Shown here one piece after another: positions 17,015 through 26,500 of a DNA stretch of 36,635 nt. Location: contig JBMNFB010000004.1 of the NCBI GenBank assembly GCA_050949085.1, forward strand, positions 1 to 36,635. Direction: 5' to 3'. Source of the stretch: JBMNFB01 sp050949085. GTDB lineage: Bacteria; Bacillota; UBA994; UBA5500. The translations under genes and the position numbers were made by a program. The first letter of the stretch is position 1; each line of letters starts with the position of its first letter. The notes under the pieces are model-generated. The model saw only the letters and a program-made list of their open reading frames with translations. It searched no databases and had not been told where the DNA came from.

Positions 17015-17902
17015 ATGACCGTGAGTAAGTATACATCGATTGGCGGCCAGGCGGTGATGGAAGGCGTGATGATGCGGGGCCGCGAAAAGCTGGCCATCGC
17101 CGTGCGCCAACCTTCCGGGGAGATTGCCCTGACGGTCAGGCCCAACTGGCGGTTGAGCAACTATCTGCCGTTTATGCGGCTGCCTTTCTTGCGGGGCATC
17201 GCCGCCTTCGTTGAAGCCCTGGTGGTGGGCATCGACTCCATCCTTTACTCAGCTGAAGTGTCTCAGCCGGAGGATGTGCAACTGACCAAACCCCAGGCCG
17301 TGCTCTCCATGCTGCTGGGCCTGGCTATCGGTGTGCTGCTTTTTGTGCTGCTGCCCACCTGGCTGGTGCACTGGCTGGAGCCGCTGGGCTGGGCACCCAT
17401 TCTGCTCAACCTGACGGAAGGCCTGGTGCGGCTGAGCATCTTCCTCAGCTACGTATTGCTCGTCGGCCTGCTGCCGGACATGGCCCGTTTATATCAATAC
17501 CACGGCGCCGAACACAAGAGTATTCATGCCTACGAGGCGGGCGAGATTCTCGAGGTGCAGCGCTGCTTGCCCTATTCGCGCTTTCATCAGCGCTGCGGTA
17601 CCGCATTCCTGCTGCTGGTGATGCTGATCAGCATCGTCTTCTTTGCATTTTTCGGCTGGCCCAACGTCGTGGTGCGTTTGCTGACCAGATTGGCGCTACT
17701 GCCGCTGGTAGCAGGAGTGGCCTATGAGATTATCCGCTTTGCCAGCCAGCCGCGCGGGCAGCAATTGCTGGGCTGGCTGCTGAGCCCTTCGCTGGGGCTG
17801 CAGCGAGCAACCACCCGCGAGCCGGATGCAGCTCAGCTGGAAGTGGCCGTCGCTGCGCTGAACGGTCTACTGGAGGCGGAGCCGGCGTTGCGCGGCCAGT
17901 GA
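17015..17902 (+). CDS. DUF1385 membrane protein (YqhQ-like)
   Basis: A 295-residue protein beginning MTVSKYTSIGGQAVMEGVMMRG, the diagnostic start of DUF1385. About four hydrophobic segments are visible, around residues 92-118, 136-156, 194-215 and 222-242. Conserved histidine/glutamate and cysteine motifs lie between them: YQYHGAEHKSIHAYEAG and RFHQRCGTAFL. The biochemical function is not established; the family is restricted mainly to Firmicutes and some thermophiles and frequently neighbours rpmE, prfA and prmC, as here. The ATG has GGGGAGGG ahead. A GTG two codons later is an alternative start. Confidence 0.88.
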   Translation: MTVSKYTSIGGQAVMEGVMMRGREKLAIAVRQPSGEIALTVRPNWRLSNYLPFMRLPFLRGIAAFVEALVVGIDSILYSAEVSQPEDVQLTKPQAVLSMLLGLAIGVLLFVLLPTWLVHWLEPLGWAPILLNLTEGLVRLSIFLSYVLLVGLLPDMARLYQYHGAEHKSIHAYEAGEILEVQRCLPYSRFHQRCGTAFLLLVMLISIVFFAFFGWPNVVVRLLTRLALLPLVAGVAYEIIRFASQPRGQQLLGWLLSPSLGLQRATTREPDAAQLEVAVAALNGLLEAEPALRGQ

Positions 17903-17961
17903 TGCAGGTCTGTCTCTAGCTTTTTGGTTTCATCTTGGAGTGGGGAGAGTGGAAGAATCCT

Positions 17962-19027
<1,066 letters not shown>

Positions 19028-19035
<8 letters not shown>

Positions 19036-19891
19036 GCTGACGCGGCGGGTTGCCTGGCTGCGCGCCGCGGCGGCGCTGGCCCAGGTCAGCCCGTCGCCGC
19101 GTTTTGAGGCCGAGCTGCTGCTGCGCGGCGCTCTGGGCGGCGAAAGCCGGGCCCGCTTCTTTGCTTCTCTCGATGAGGAGCTACCGGCGCCTGTCCTGGA
19201 GTGCTACTGGGACTGGGTGGAGCAGCGGCGGCAGGGGATGCCGACGCAGTATCTGCTCGGTCAGCAGGAGTTTATGGGCCTGGGATTCTGCGTTACCCCG
19301 GCGGTGCTCATTCCCCGGCCGGATACCGAGATTCTGGTGGAGCACGCGCTGCAGTGGCTGCAGGGTGTGGAGGCTGAGCAGCCGCGGGTGCTGGATCTGG
19401 CCACCGGCAGCGGCGCGGTGGCCGTGTCGCTGGCGGTGCACTGTCCCCAGGCCGCCGTCTGGGCCACTGACGTCTCCGCTGCGGCGCTGGAGGTGGCTCA
19501 CCGTAATGCCCAAGTGCACGGCGTGGCGGAGCGGGTTCGTTTCCTGCAGGGCTCATGGACTGAGCCGCTGGCTGGGCTGGGGCTTCGGTTCCACCTGATC
19601 GTCTCCAACCCACCTTATATCGCTACGGCGCAGATAGCTGAGCTGGACAGCGTTGTGCAGCATGAGCCGCGCCTGGCCTTGGATGGAGGCCGTGATGGCC
19701 TCGACTGTTACCGCCAGCTGATCCCGGCTACCCTTCCCCTGCTATTCCCCGGCGGCCTGCTGGCGGTGGAAGTTGGTCAGGGGCAGGACCAGGCGGTGGT
19801 CGAGCTGTTCCAGGCGGCGGGCTTCGCTCAGCCGGAGGTGCGACATGATCTGGCCGGCATCCCCCGCGTCGTCAGGGGACGGCGACCGTGA
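19028..19891 (+). CDS. prmC: Release factor N5-glutamine methyltransferase
   Basis: A 287-residue SAM-dependent methyltransferase. A helical N-terminal substrate domain covers about residues 1-85, with GMPTQYLLGQQEFMGL as the linker signature. The SAM site is LDLATGSGAVAVSLA, and the catalytic NPPY motif is at 194-197 (SNPPYIA). It methylates the glutamine of GGQ in RF1 and RF2. The normal C-terminal DLAGIPRVVRGRR is present, so it is complete. It overlaps prfA by eight bases. A palindromic element follows 18 bases after its stop. Confidence 0.95.
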
Positions 19892-19909
19892 ACGATGCGG
19901 ACGGTGTAT

Positions 19910-19945
19910 GATGGGGACATACCTTCGCAGAGGTGTGTCCCCATC
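19910..19945 (+). repeat. REP-like palindrome, copy B
   Basis: Same 36-base hairpin as copy A with one difference (ACCTT for ACCTC in the inner arm, turning a pair into G-T). The right flank continues with GTTCAC, which mirrors a GTGAAC found 5' of copy D; this suggests a full element of about 48 bases. Confidence 0.85.
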
Positions 19946-19983
19946 GTTCACATTCCTGAGGCAAAAAAACCCCTCCCGCCCTA

Positions 19984-20012
19984 TTGACACTCACCAGGTG
20001 CTGGGGTATTAT
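19984..20012 (+). promoter_or_regulatory. Strong sigma-A promoter of the Rrf2-iscS-iscU operon
   Basis: A perfect TTGACA (19984-19989), a 17-base spacer and TATTAT (20007-20012). The -10 touches the first of two TAATCCTGAG direct repeats, so a repressor bound there would block RNA polymerase. Confidence 0.8.
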
Positions 20013-20070
20013 AATCCTGAGCAAATCGCTCAGATATTTTTTGCAGTTAATCCTGAGTGTTTCACTCGGG
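20012..20070 (+). promoter_or_regulatory. Candidate Rrf2/IscR operator: two inverted repeats
   Basis: IR1, CTGAGC/GCTCAG, is at 20017-20033. IR2, CCTGAGTG/CACTCGGG, is at 20052-20070. Both are preceded by TAATCCTGAG (20012-20021 and 20048-20057), 36 bases apart. The first overlaps the end of the -10. Rrf2-type regulators commonly repress their own Fe-S operon through such palindromes; binding here is inferred from position and symmetry. Confidence 0.5.
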
Positions 20071-20148
20071 TTTCTCGGACACAATAGGGCTGTGATCTGT
20101 GCCTTCCTTAGGCGTTCAGAATCCTTAGGGGAGCAGGGGGTGTAGAAT

Positions 20149-20589
20149 TTGCGGTTGTCGACGAGAGGACAGTATGCCGTCAGGGCGATGCTGGTGCTGG
20201 CTTTGTACAGCGAGGCCGAGCCGATTCCCCTGCGTCAGGTGGCAGAAATCGAGGAGATTTCGGAGCAATATCTCGAACAGATTTTTGTGGACCTGCGCCG
20301 CTCCAAACTGGTGAGAGGGGTGCGCGGCGCCCGGGGCGGTTACCAGCTGACCCGCCCGCCGTCTGAGATTACGGCCGGCGATATCATTCGCTCGGTAGAA
20401 GGGCCCATCGCACCGGTGGAGTGCGTCACTCAGAATCCAGCCGAGGCGTGTAATCGGGTGCATCTCTGCGTCACCCACGAGCTCTGGGTGCGCCTGGCCG
20501 AGAGCATGTCCGCCGTGCTGGATAACACCACGCTAAAAGATCTAGTGGATTTGGCGGCTGAAAAGCAGAGGATCATGAAGGGGGATTAA
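20149..20589 (+). CDS. iscR: Rrf2 family Fe-S responsive transcriptional regulator (IscR-like)
   Basis: A 146-residue protein with an N-terminal winged helix-turn-helix (MRLSTRGQYAVRAMLVLA, EISEQYLEQIFVDLRRSKLVRGVRGARGGYQL). Three cysteines, C92, C101 and C107, form the 2Fe-2S ligand cluster. It starts at a TTG; the purine run AGGGGG is eight bases upstream and the family N-terminus fits. It leads the operon with cysteine desulfurase and scaffold, so it probably senses Fe-S status and controls its own promoter. The spacing C92-x8-C101-x5-C107 differs slightly from E. coli IscR (92/98/104), as is common in Gram-positive members; a cysteine-metabolism Rrf2 role cannot be excluded. Confidence 0.88.
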   Translation: MRLSTRGQYAVRAMLVLALYSEAEPIPLRQVAEIEEISEQYLEQIFVDLRRSKLVRGVRGARGGYQLTRPPSEITAGDIIRSVEGPIAPVECVTQNPAEACNRVHLCVTHELWVRLAESMSAVLDNTTLKDLVDLAAEKQRIMKGD

Positions 20590-20592
20590 GCG

Positions 20593-21765
20593 ATGCGGAC
20601 AGTTTACCTTGATCATGCAGCAACGACGCCGGTGCATCCGGAAGTGGTCGCGGCGATGCTTCCCTACTTCCAGCCCGAATACGGCAACGCCTCCAGCGTG
20701 CATGGCCACGGTCGGCGTGCCCGGATGGCAGTGGATCGGGCGCGGGAGATCGTCGCCGAGGCGCTTGGCGCCGAACCCAGGGAGATCTATTTTACCAGCG
20801 GGGGCACCGAGTCTAGCAATATAGCCATTATCGGCGTAGCCAGAGCACTGCAGGAAAAAGGAAAGCACATCATCACCAGCCAGATTGAGCATCATGCCGT
20901 GCTGGACACCTGTGCCTGGCTGGAAACCCAGGGTTACCAGGTGACCTATCTACCGGTGGATGAATACGGGCGTGTCAGCGTGGCCGATGTGGAGGCCGCT
21001 ATCCGTCCCGATACGATCTTGATCAGCATCATGCACGCCAACAACGAAGTGGGGACGATTCAGCCCATCGCTGACATCGGCCGCATGTCCCGGGCCAGGG
21101 GCGTCTATCTGCATACCGATGCCGTACAGTCCTTAGGCAATGTTCCCGTCAAGGTGGATGAACTGGGCGTCAATCTGCTCTCCCTGTCTGGCCACAAGAT
21201 CTATGGGCCCAAGGGGATTGGCGTGCTTTACGTGCGCCGGGGGACGAAAATAAAGCCCGTTCAGTTTGGCGGTGGCCAGGAACGCAAACTGCGCCCCGGA
21301 ACCGAAAACGTACCGGGCATCGTCGGCCTGGGCAAGGCGGTGGAACTGCTGATGAACGAAGGTGAGGAGCGCCGTGCCCATCTCACTCAGCTGCGTGATC
21401 GCCTGATCCAGGGCCTGACTGCGGTACCAGCGGTGACCCTGAATGGGCATCCCACCGAGCGACTGCCGGGCAATGTCAATATCAGCGTCCAGTATGTCGA
21501 GGGCGAATCGCTGATCCTCAGCCTGGATATGAAGGGCATCGCCGTATCATCTGGCTCAGCCTGCACCTCCGGCTCCCTGGAGCCTTCGCACGTGCTGCTG
21601 GCCATGGGGCTGAACCATGAACAGGCCCACGGCAGCCTCCGGCTCACACTGGGGCGGGACAATACCGAGAGCGATATCGACCGGGTGATCGAAGTGTTTC
21701 CGGAGATCGTCGACCGGCTGCGCCGGATGTCTCCGTTGTACAATAGGGAGGGGGAAACTAAATGA
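20593..21765 (+). CDS. iscS: Cysteine desulfurase
   Basis: A 390-residue PLP enzyme starting MRTVYLDHAATTPVHPEV. PLP lysine K202 is in LSLSGHKIYGPKG, and the catalytic cysteine C324 is in SSGSACTSGSLEPSHVL, the group I (NifS/IscS) type. It takes sulfur from cysteine and passes it as a persulfide to the scaffold encoded next. It starts three bases after the regulator gene ends, with AAGGGGGA as the ribosome site, and its stop overlaps the scaffold start by four bases. A NifS name would also be acceptable; there are no nitrogenase genes here, so a housekeeping role is favoured. Confidence 0.94.
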   Translation: MRTVYLDHAATTPVHPEVVAAMLPYFQPEYGNASSVHGHGRRARMAVDRAREIVAEALGAEPREIYFTSGGTESSNIAIIGVARALQEKGKHIITSQIEHHAVLDTCAWLETQGYQVTYLPVDEYGRVSVADVEAAIRPDTILISIMHANNEVGTIQPIADIGRMSRARGVYLHTDAVQSLGNVPVKVDELGVNLLSLSGHKIYGPKGIGVLYVRRGTKIKPVQFGGGQERKLRPGTENVPGIVGLGKAVELLMNEGEERRAHLTQLRDRLIQGLTAVPAVTLNGHPTERLPGNVNISVQYVEGESLILSLDMKGIAVSSGSACTSGSLEPSHVLLAMGLNHEQAHGSLRLTLGRDNTESDIDRVIEVFPEIVDRLRRMSPLYNREGETK

Positions 21766-22154
21766 GCACTATGTATAGTGAAAAGGTGATGGATCACTTC
21801 TCCAACCCGCGGAACGTGGGCACCATGCAGGACGCCGATGGCATCGGCGAGGTGGGCAACATCACCTGTGGTGATATCATGCGCATCTACATCAAGGTGG
21901 ACGAGGATGAGCGCATCAGCGATATCAAGTTTCAGACGTTCGGCTGCGGCGCCGCTGTGGCCACCAGCAGCATGGTTACCGAACTGGCCAAGGGGAAAAC
22001 CCTTGACGAGGCCCTGAAACTGACCAACAAAGATGTCGCTGAAGAGCTGGGAGGCCTGCCGCCCATTAAGATGCACTGCTCCAATCTGGCCGCCGACGCC
22101 CTGCAAGCCGCCATCAAGAACTACCGCGAGCAGCAGGCAGCCAAAGCAGAATAA
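21762..22154 (+). CDS. iscU: Fe-S cluster assembly scaffold (IscU/NifU N-terminal type)
   Basis: A 130-residue scaffold with the three cluster cysteines C36 (NITCGD), C62 (FGCGAA) and C106 (MHCSNLA), and the usual aspartate D38. It receives persulfide sulfur from the desulfurase and holds nascent Fe-S clusters. The ATGA overlap with the previous stop and the GGGAGGGGG ribosome site support 21762 as the start; an ATG three codons on (MYSEKVMDHF) is an alternative that matches many homologues. There is no C-terminal NifU extension, and no hscA/hscB follow. Confidence 0.94.
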   Translation: MSTMYSEKVMDHFSNPRNVGTMQDADGIGEVGNITCGDIMRIYIKVDEDERISDIKFQTFGCGAAVATSSMVTELAKGKTLDEALKLTNKDVAEELGGLPPIKMHCSNLAADALQAAIKNYREQQAAKAE

Positions 22155-22163
22155 TTCCTGAAG

Positions 22164-22199
22164 GATGGGGACATTCCTCGGCAGAGGTGTGTCCCCATC
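22164..22199 (+). repeat. REP-like palindrome, copy C
   Basis: Same hairpin family, with loop-side changes (ATTCCTCGGCAGAGGT). It begins nine bases after the iscU stop, continues into GTTCAC and then a further partial arm, GAGGTCCCCATTGTTCTC. In the absence of any other terminator-like stem it may form the 3' end of the isc transcript. Confidence 0.85.
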
Positions 22200-22293
22200 G
22201 TTCACTGTCGAGGTCCCCATTGTTCTCCGGCAACTTCCGCCTGGAGCCTACGTATAAAGATATGGAGCCATCCCCCACCAGGAGGTGAGTTCA

Positions 22294-23235
22294 ATGTCCA
22301 TCGAATCCATCAATCAGCGACTACTTGAGATCACCGAGCAACGCGAGCAGTTGTTGCATAGGCAGCGCATGCTGCAAAGCGCCACAGAGGAGCTGGCTGC
22401 CCAGCGTCAGCGTCTGGCTCAGCTAGAGGCTCAGCTGAGAAAAGAGGAGAGAGATGTCAAGGCGTTGGAAGGTATCAGCCTCGCCAACCTCTTCCGCACG
22501 GTGCTGGGCGACAAGGAGCAGCGGCTGGATAAAGAGCGGCAGGAGTTCGTGCGGGCAAAGCTGCGTTACGACGCGGCCCAAAGCGCCGTGGACCGCCTGG
22601 AAGAGGAGGTGGCGCAACTGCGCGCCGCAATCCGGCGCCTGCCCGAACTGCAGGCAGATTACCAGGAGCTGTTGCGTGAGAAGGAACAGGCTTTAGCCCA
22701 GAGGGGTGGCGCCGAGCATGCAGCCATCTTTGAGTTAAGCAGCCGGCTGGCTGAACTGCGTTCTCGACAGAAAGAACTGCGGGAGGCCATAGCTGCCGGG
22801 AAGGATGTGCAGGGCAGGACAGAAAGCATGCTGCGCTCGCTGGATAGCGCTGCAGGTTGGGGTGTGTGGGACATGATCGGCGGCGGTTTTCTAAGCACCA
22901 TGGTAAAGCACTCCCATATCGACGATGCCCGCCAGCTGGCGCACGATGCGCAGCAATCGTTCCGCGTCTTCGCCCGCGAGCTCAGGGACGTCAACCTGCA
23001 GCTCGACCTCAACATCGAGATCAGCGGCTTTCTGCGCTTTGCCGACTACTTCTTCGACGGCCTGATCGCTGACTGGACCGTGCAATCCAGGATCAACAAA
23101 GCCCTCGACGAAATCAAGAAACAGCAGCGTAGCGTCACCGCCGTCATGCAGCGGCTGGAGACCGATCTGCGGACGGTGGAGAAACAGCTGGAGCAGGTCG
23201 CCGCAGAGCGAGAAGCAGCTCTGGCAAGAGCCTAA
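22294..23235 (+). CDS. Coiled-coil protein of unknown function
   Basis: A 313-residue protein starting at an ATG whose ribosome site, AGGAGGTGA (22280-22288), is perfect; the GTG inside that site is rejected as a start. Residues of about 1-185 are almost entirely charged heptads, a long coiled coil. A short conserved-looking core follows (GWGVWDMIGGGFLSTMVKHSHIDDARQLAHDAQ), then a second helical region with RFADYFFDGLIADWTVQSRINKALDE, and a final coiled coil. There is no signal peptide or membrane segment, so it is probably cytoplasmic. I do not recognise a characterised family. It stands alone between two palindromic elements. Confidence 0.75.
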   Translation: MSIESINQRLLEITEQREQLLHRQRMLQSATEELAAQRQRLAQLEAQLRKEERDVKALEGISLANLFRTVLGDKEQRLDKERQEFVRAKLRYDAAQSAVDRLEEEVAQLRAAIRRLPELQADYQELLREKEQALAQRGGAEHAAIFELSSRLAELRSRQKELREAIAAGKDVQGRTESMLRSLDSAAGWGVWDMIGGGFLSTMVKHSHIDDARQLAHDAQQSFRVFARELRDVNLQLDLNIEISGFLRFADYFFDGLIADWTVQSRINKALDEIKKQQRSVTAVMQRLETDLRTVEKQLEQVAAEREAALARA

Positions 23236-23256
23236 GAGCAGTGAAGATGTGTGAAC

Positions 23257-23292
23257 GATGGGGACATACCTCCGCAGAGGTGTGTCCCCATC
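23257..23292 (+). repeat. REP-like palindrome, copy D
   Basis: Copies A and D are identical over the 36 bases. It starts 21 bases after the coiled-coil gene stop and has GTGAAC immediately 5', the mirror of GTTCAC found 3' of copies B and C. Confidence 0.85.
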
Positions 23293-23328
23293 TTCTTTCT
23301 CCTTCGCCTTGATTCTCGCTTATTCGCC

Positions 23329-23371
23329 CTCCTCCTAAAGTCCTAGACGAATCTCCTCCTAAAGTCCTAGA
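23329..23371 (+). repeat. 19-bp direct repeats upstream of the giant SLH gene
   Basis: CTCCTCCTAAAGTCCTAGA occurs at 23329-23347 and again at 23353-23371. A second, shorter pair, CCCTTTTT..GGAGA, lies at 23438-23452 and 23470-23482. The gap 23236-23554 otherwise holds palindrome copy D and the ribosome site of the giant gene; I found no convincing sigma-A promoter there. The repeats could be regulator sites or replication-slippage duplications. Confidence 0.6.
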
Positions 23372-23539
23372 TTCTGCTCAAATTGTGCAATTTCGAAGAA
23401 GGAAGTGGCAGAACATTGGAGAATAGCACAACAGCGGCCCTTTTTTTGGAGACAAAAAAGTTACCGTTTCCCTTTTTGGAGATGTACATCAGAGGGCTTT
23501 TCAGGGATTGCTGGCTTGGCGCTATTTTATGATTTTTTG

Positions 23540-23547
23540 AAGGAGGG
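23540..23547 (+). promoter_or_regulatory. Shine-Dalgarno that decides the start of the SLH gene
   Basis: AAGGAGGG is seven bases before the TTG at 23555. The TTG is followed by a textbook signal peptide. The same frame is open upstream to a GTG at 23405, but those 50 codons have no ribosome site and would bury the signal peptide. Confidence 0.85.
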
Positions 23548-23554
23548 TCTTGCC

Positions 23555-26500
23555 TTGAAGCGACACACGGTATCCAAACGGTATCTAGCTGTTGTTCTCG
23601 TAATGGCGCTGGTACTCGGCATGGTGCCCATCGCGCCGACAGCGGCTGCGACAACTGCGTCGGACATCAGCGGTCACTGGGCTGAGGAAGTCATCAGCCG
23701 GTGGCAAGAGCAGGGACTGATCAGCGGTTACGAGGACGGGACAATTCGGCCCAATAACCAGGTGACCCGGGCCGAGTTCATGGCTTTTGTCAACCGGGTG
23801 TTCAAGTTCAACGGGGATGCAGAGATTGAGTTCTCCGACGTTCCGGTTGACGTTTGGTATGCTACCGTGGTGCGCACCGCTGTAGCCGCTGGGTACATCG
23901 GCGGCTATCCCGATGGCACCATGCGTCCGACGGCCTCCATCACCCGGCAGGAAGCTGCCGCGATCATCTCCCGTGTTCTGGGATTGGAGGAAAACGCCGC
24001 TGAGGCCGAGAGGTTCACCGATGCCGCGTCCATCCCTGCCTGGAGCAAGGGCGTAGTCGGCGCCGTTGCTGCCGTTGGTGCCATGGGTGGCTATCCGGAT
24101 GGCAGTTTCGGCCCCATAAATAACATCACCCGAGCCGAGGCTGTTTCAGCCCTCGACCGTGTCATGCCGACCGAGGTTGAGGATGAGGACTGGGTGATCG
24201 TTGAAGCTGGTACATACGGCCCTGAAACCGGGATAGAGACGTTCGACGGCAACGTCATCATCCAGGTAGAGGGCGTCACCCTGCAGAATTACATCATCAC
24301 CGGCGACCTCATCATTGCTGAAGAAGTTGGCGATGGGGATGTAACGCTGCAGAACGTCGAAGTGCAGGGCGAAATGATTGTGCGTGGTGGCGGAGACAGC
24401 GTCTACATCTACGGCGGTCAGATCGCTCGCGTAGTGATCGAAGGAACTCCTTCCGGCCTGGTTCGCATCGTGGTCTATGACGTGGAAGGCATGGAGGTTG
24501 TTATCGCCGAGCAGGCTGCTGACGAGCAGATCATCCTTGAAGGCAGCTTCGAGCAGGTAACAGTCAAGGCTGCTAACGCTCAGATTGAGACCCGCGGCGA
24601 GACAGCCATTGCTCAGATGGTTATCGAAGAAACTGCCACAGCGGTCACAGTTACCACTTCTGACCAGACCACCATCGAGAAGGCTGTGGTGAACGGCGAA
24701 ACCCCAGTCTTCCAGGGCGGTAAAGGAACTATTAAGGAAGTCGAAGGTACTGCGGCCGACTCAGTGGAAGACCTGGACGACGTCATCGCCAAGCCAGAAG
24801 AACCAGAAGAGCCTGGCGACGACCCTGGCCCTGGAGGCCCAGTCATAGTAAGTGTTAAAGGCGTCACCGTGGCAGGAGAGGCAATTGTCGGTGCCACGTT
24901 GACCGCGACACCCTCTCCATCTGCTGCTACGGTCAGATATCAGTGGCAGCGAGCTGAATCAGAGGATGGCACCTACGAGAACATCTCAGGTGCGACTAGC
25001 CGTACCTATACGCTTACGACAGATGATGTCGGCAAGTGGATCCGGGTGCAGGTGACTGGTACTGGGATCTATGTGGGGACCAGGACAAGTACCCCTGTGG
25101 GGGTGGTAGACAAGAGCGCGCTGGAAGCCAAGGTTAATGAAGCCCTTGGTCTGAACGAGGATGACTATACCGAGGAAAGCTGGGCAGCGTTTGCAGCAGC
25201 TCTGGCTGATGCCGAGGCAGTCCTGGCTAATCCAGAAGCAACCCAGGCAGAGGTAGATGATGCTCTGGCGGCTCTGGTAGGTGCCATGGATAACCTTGAT
25301 CCGAAAGAGCCTCCGGTCGTAGACAAGAGCGCGCTGGAAGCCAAGGTTAATGAAGCCCTTGGTCTGAACGAGGATGACTATACCGAGGAAAGCTGGGCGG
25401 CGTTTGCAGCAGCTCTGGCCGATGCCGAGGCAGTCCTGGCTGATCCAGAAGCAACCCAGGCAGAGGTAGATGATGCTCTGGCGGCTCTGGTAGGTGCCAT
25501 GGATAACCTTGATCCGAAAGAGCCTCCGGTCGTAGACAAGAGCGCGCTGGAAGCCAAGGTTAATGAAGCCCTTGGTCTGAACGAGGATGACTATACCGAG
25601 GAAAGCTGGGCAGCGTTTGCAGCAGCTCTGGCTGATGCCGAGGCAGTCCTGGCTAATCCAGAAGCAACCCAGGCAGAGGTAGATGATGCTCTGGCGGCTC
25701 TGGTAGGTGCCATGGATAACCTTGATCCGAAAGAGCCTCCGGTCGTAGACAAGAGCGCGCTGGAAGCCAAGGTTAATGAAGCCCTTGGTCTGAACGAGGA
25801 TGACTATACCGAGGAAAGCTGGGCGGCGTTTGCAGCAGCTCTGGCCGATGCCGAGGCAGTCCTGGCTAATCCAGAAGCAACCCAGGCAGAGGTAGATGAT
25901 GCTCTGGCGGCTCTGGTAGGTGCCATGGATAACCTTGATCCGAAAGAGCCTCCGGTCGTAGACAAGAGCGCGCTGGAAGCCAAGGTTAATGAAGCCCTTG
26001 GTCTGAACGAGGATGACTATACCGAGGAAAGCTGGGCGGCGTTTGCAGCAGCTCTGGCCGATGCCGAGGCAGTCCTGGCTAATCCAGAAGCAACTCAGGC
26101 AGAGGTAGATGATGCTCTGGCGGCTCTGGTAGGTGCCATGGATAACCTTGATCCGAAAGAGCCTCCGGTCGTAGACAAGAGCGCGCTGGAAGCCAAGGTC
26201 AATGAAGCCCTTGGTCTGAACGAGGATGACTATACCGAGGAAAGCTGGGCGGCGTTTGCAGCAGCTCTGGCCGATGCTGAGGCAGTCCTGGCTGATCCAG
26301 AAGCAACTCAGGCAGAGGTAGATGATGCTCTGGCGGCTCTGGTAGGTGCCATGGATAACCTTGAGCCGAAAGAGCCTCCGGTCGTAGACAAGAGCGAGCT
26401 GGAAGATAAGGTCAATGAAGCCCGTGGTTTGAACGCGGCTGACTATACGGAGGAAAGCTGGGCAGCGTTTGCAGCAGCTCTGGCTGATGCCGAGGCAGTC

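Noticed and set aside
23405..23554. Upstream extension of the giant SLH gene to a GTG at 23405
   Set aside because: The extra 50 codons place an atypical W/F/R-rich stretch before a textbook signal peptide, whereas AAGGAGGG lies seven bases ahead of the TTG at 23555.
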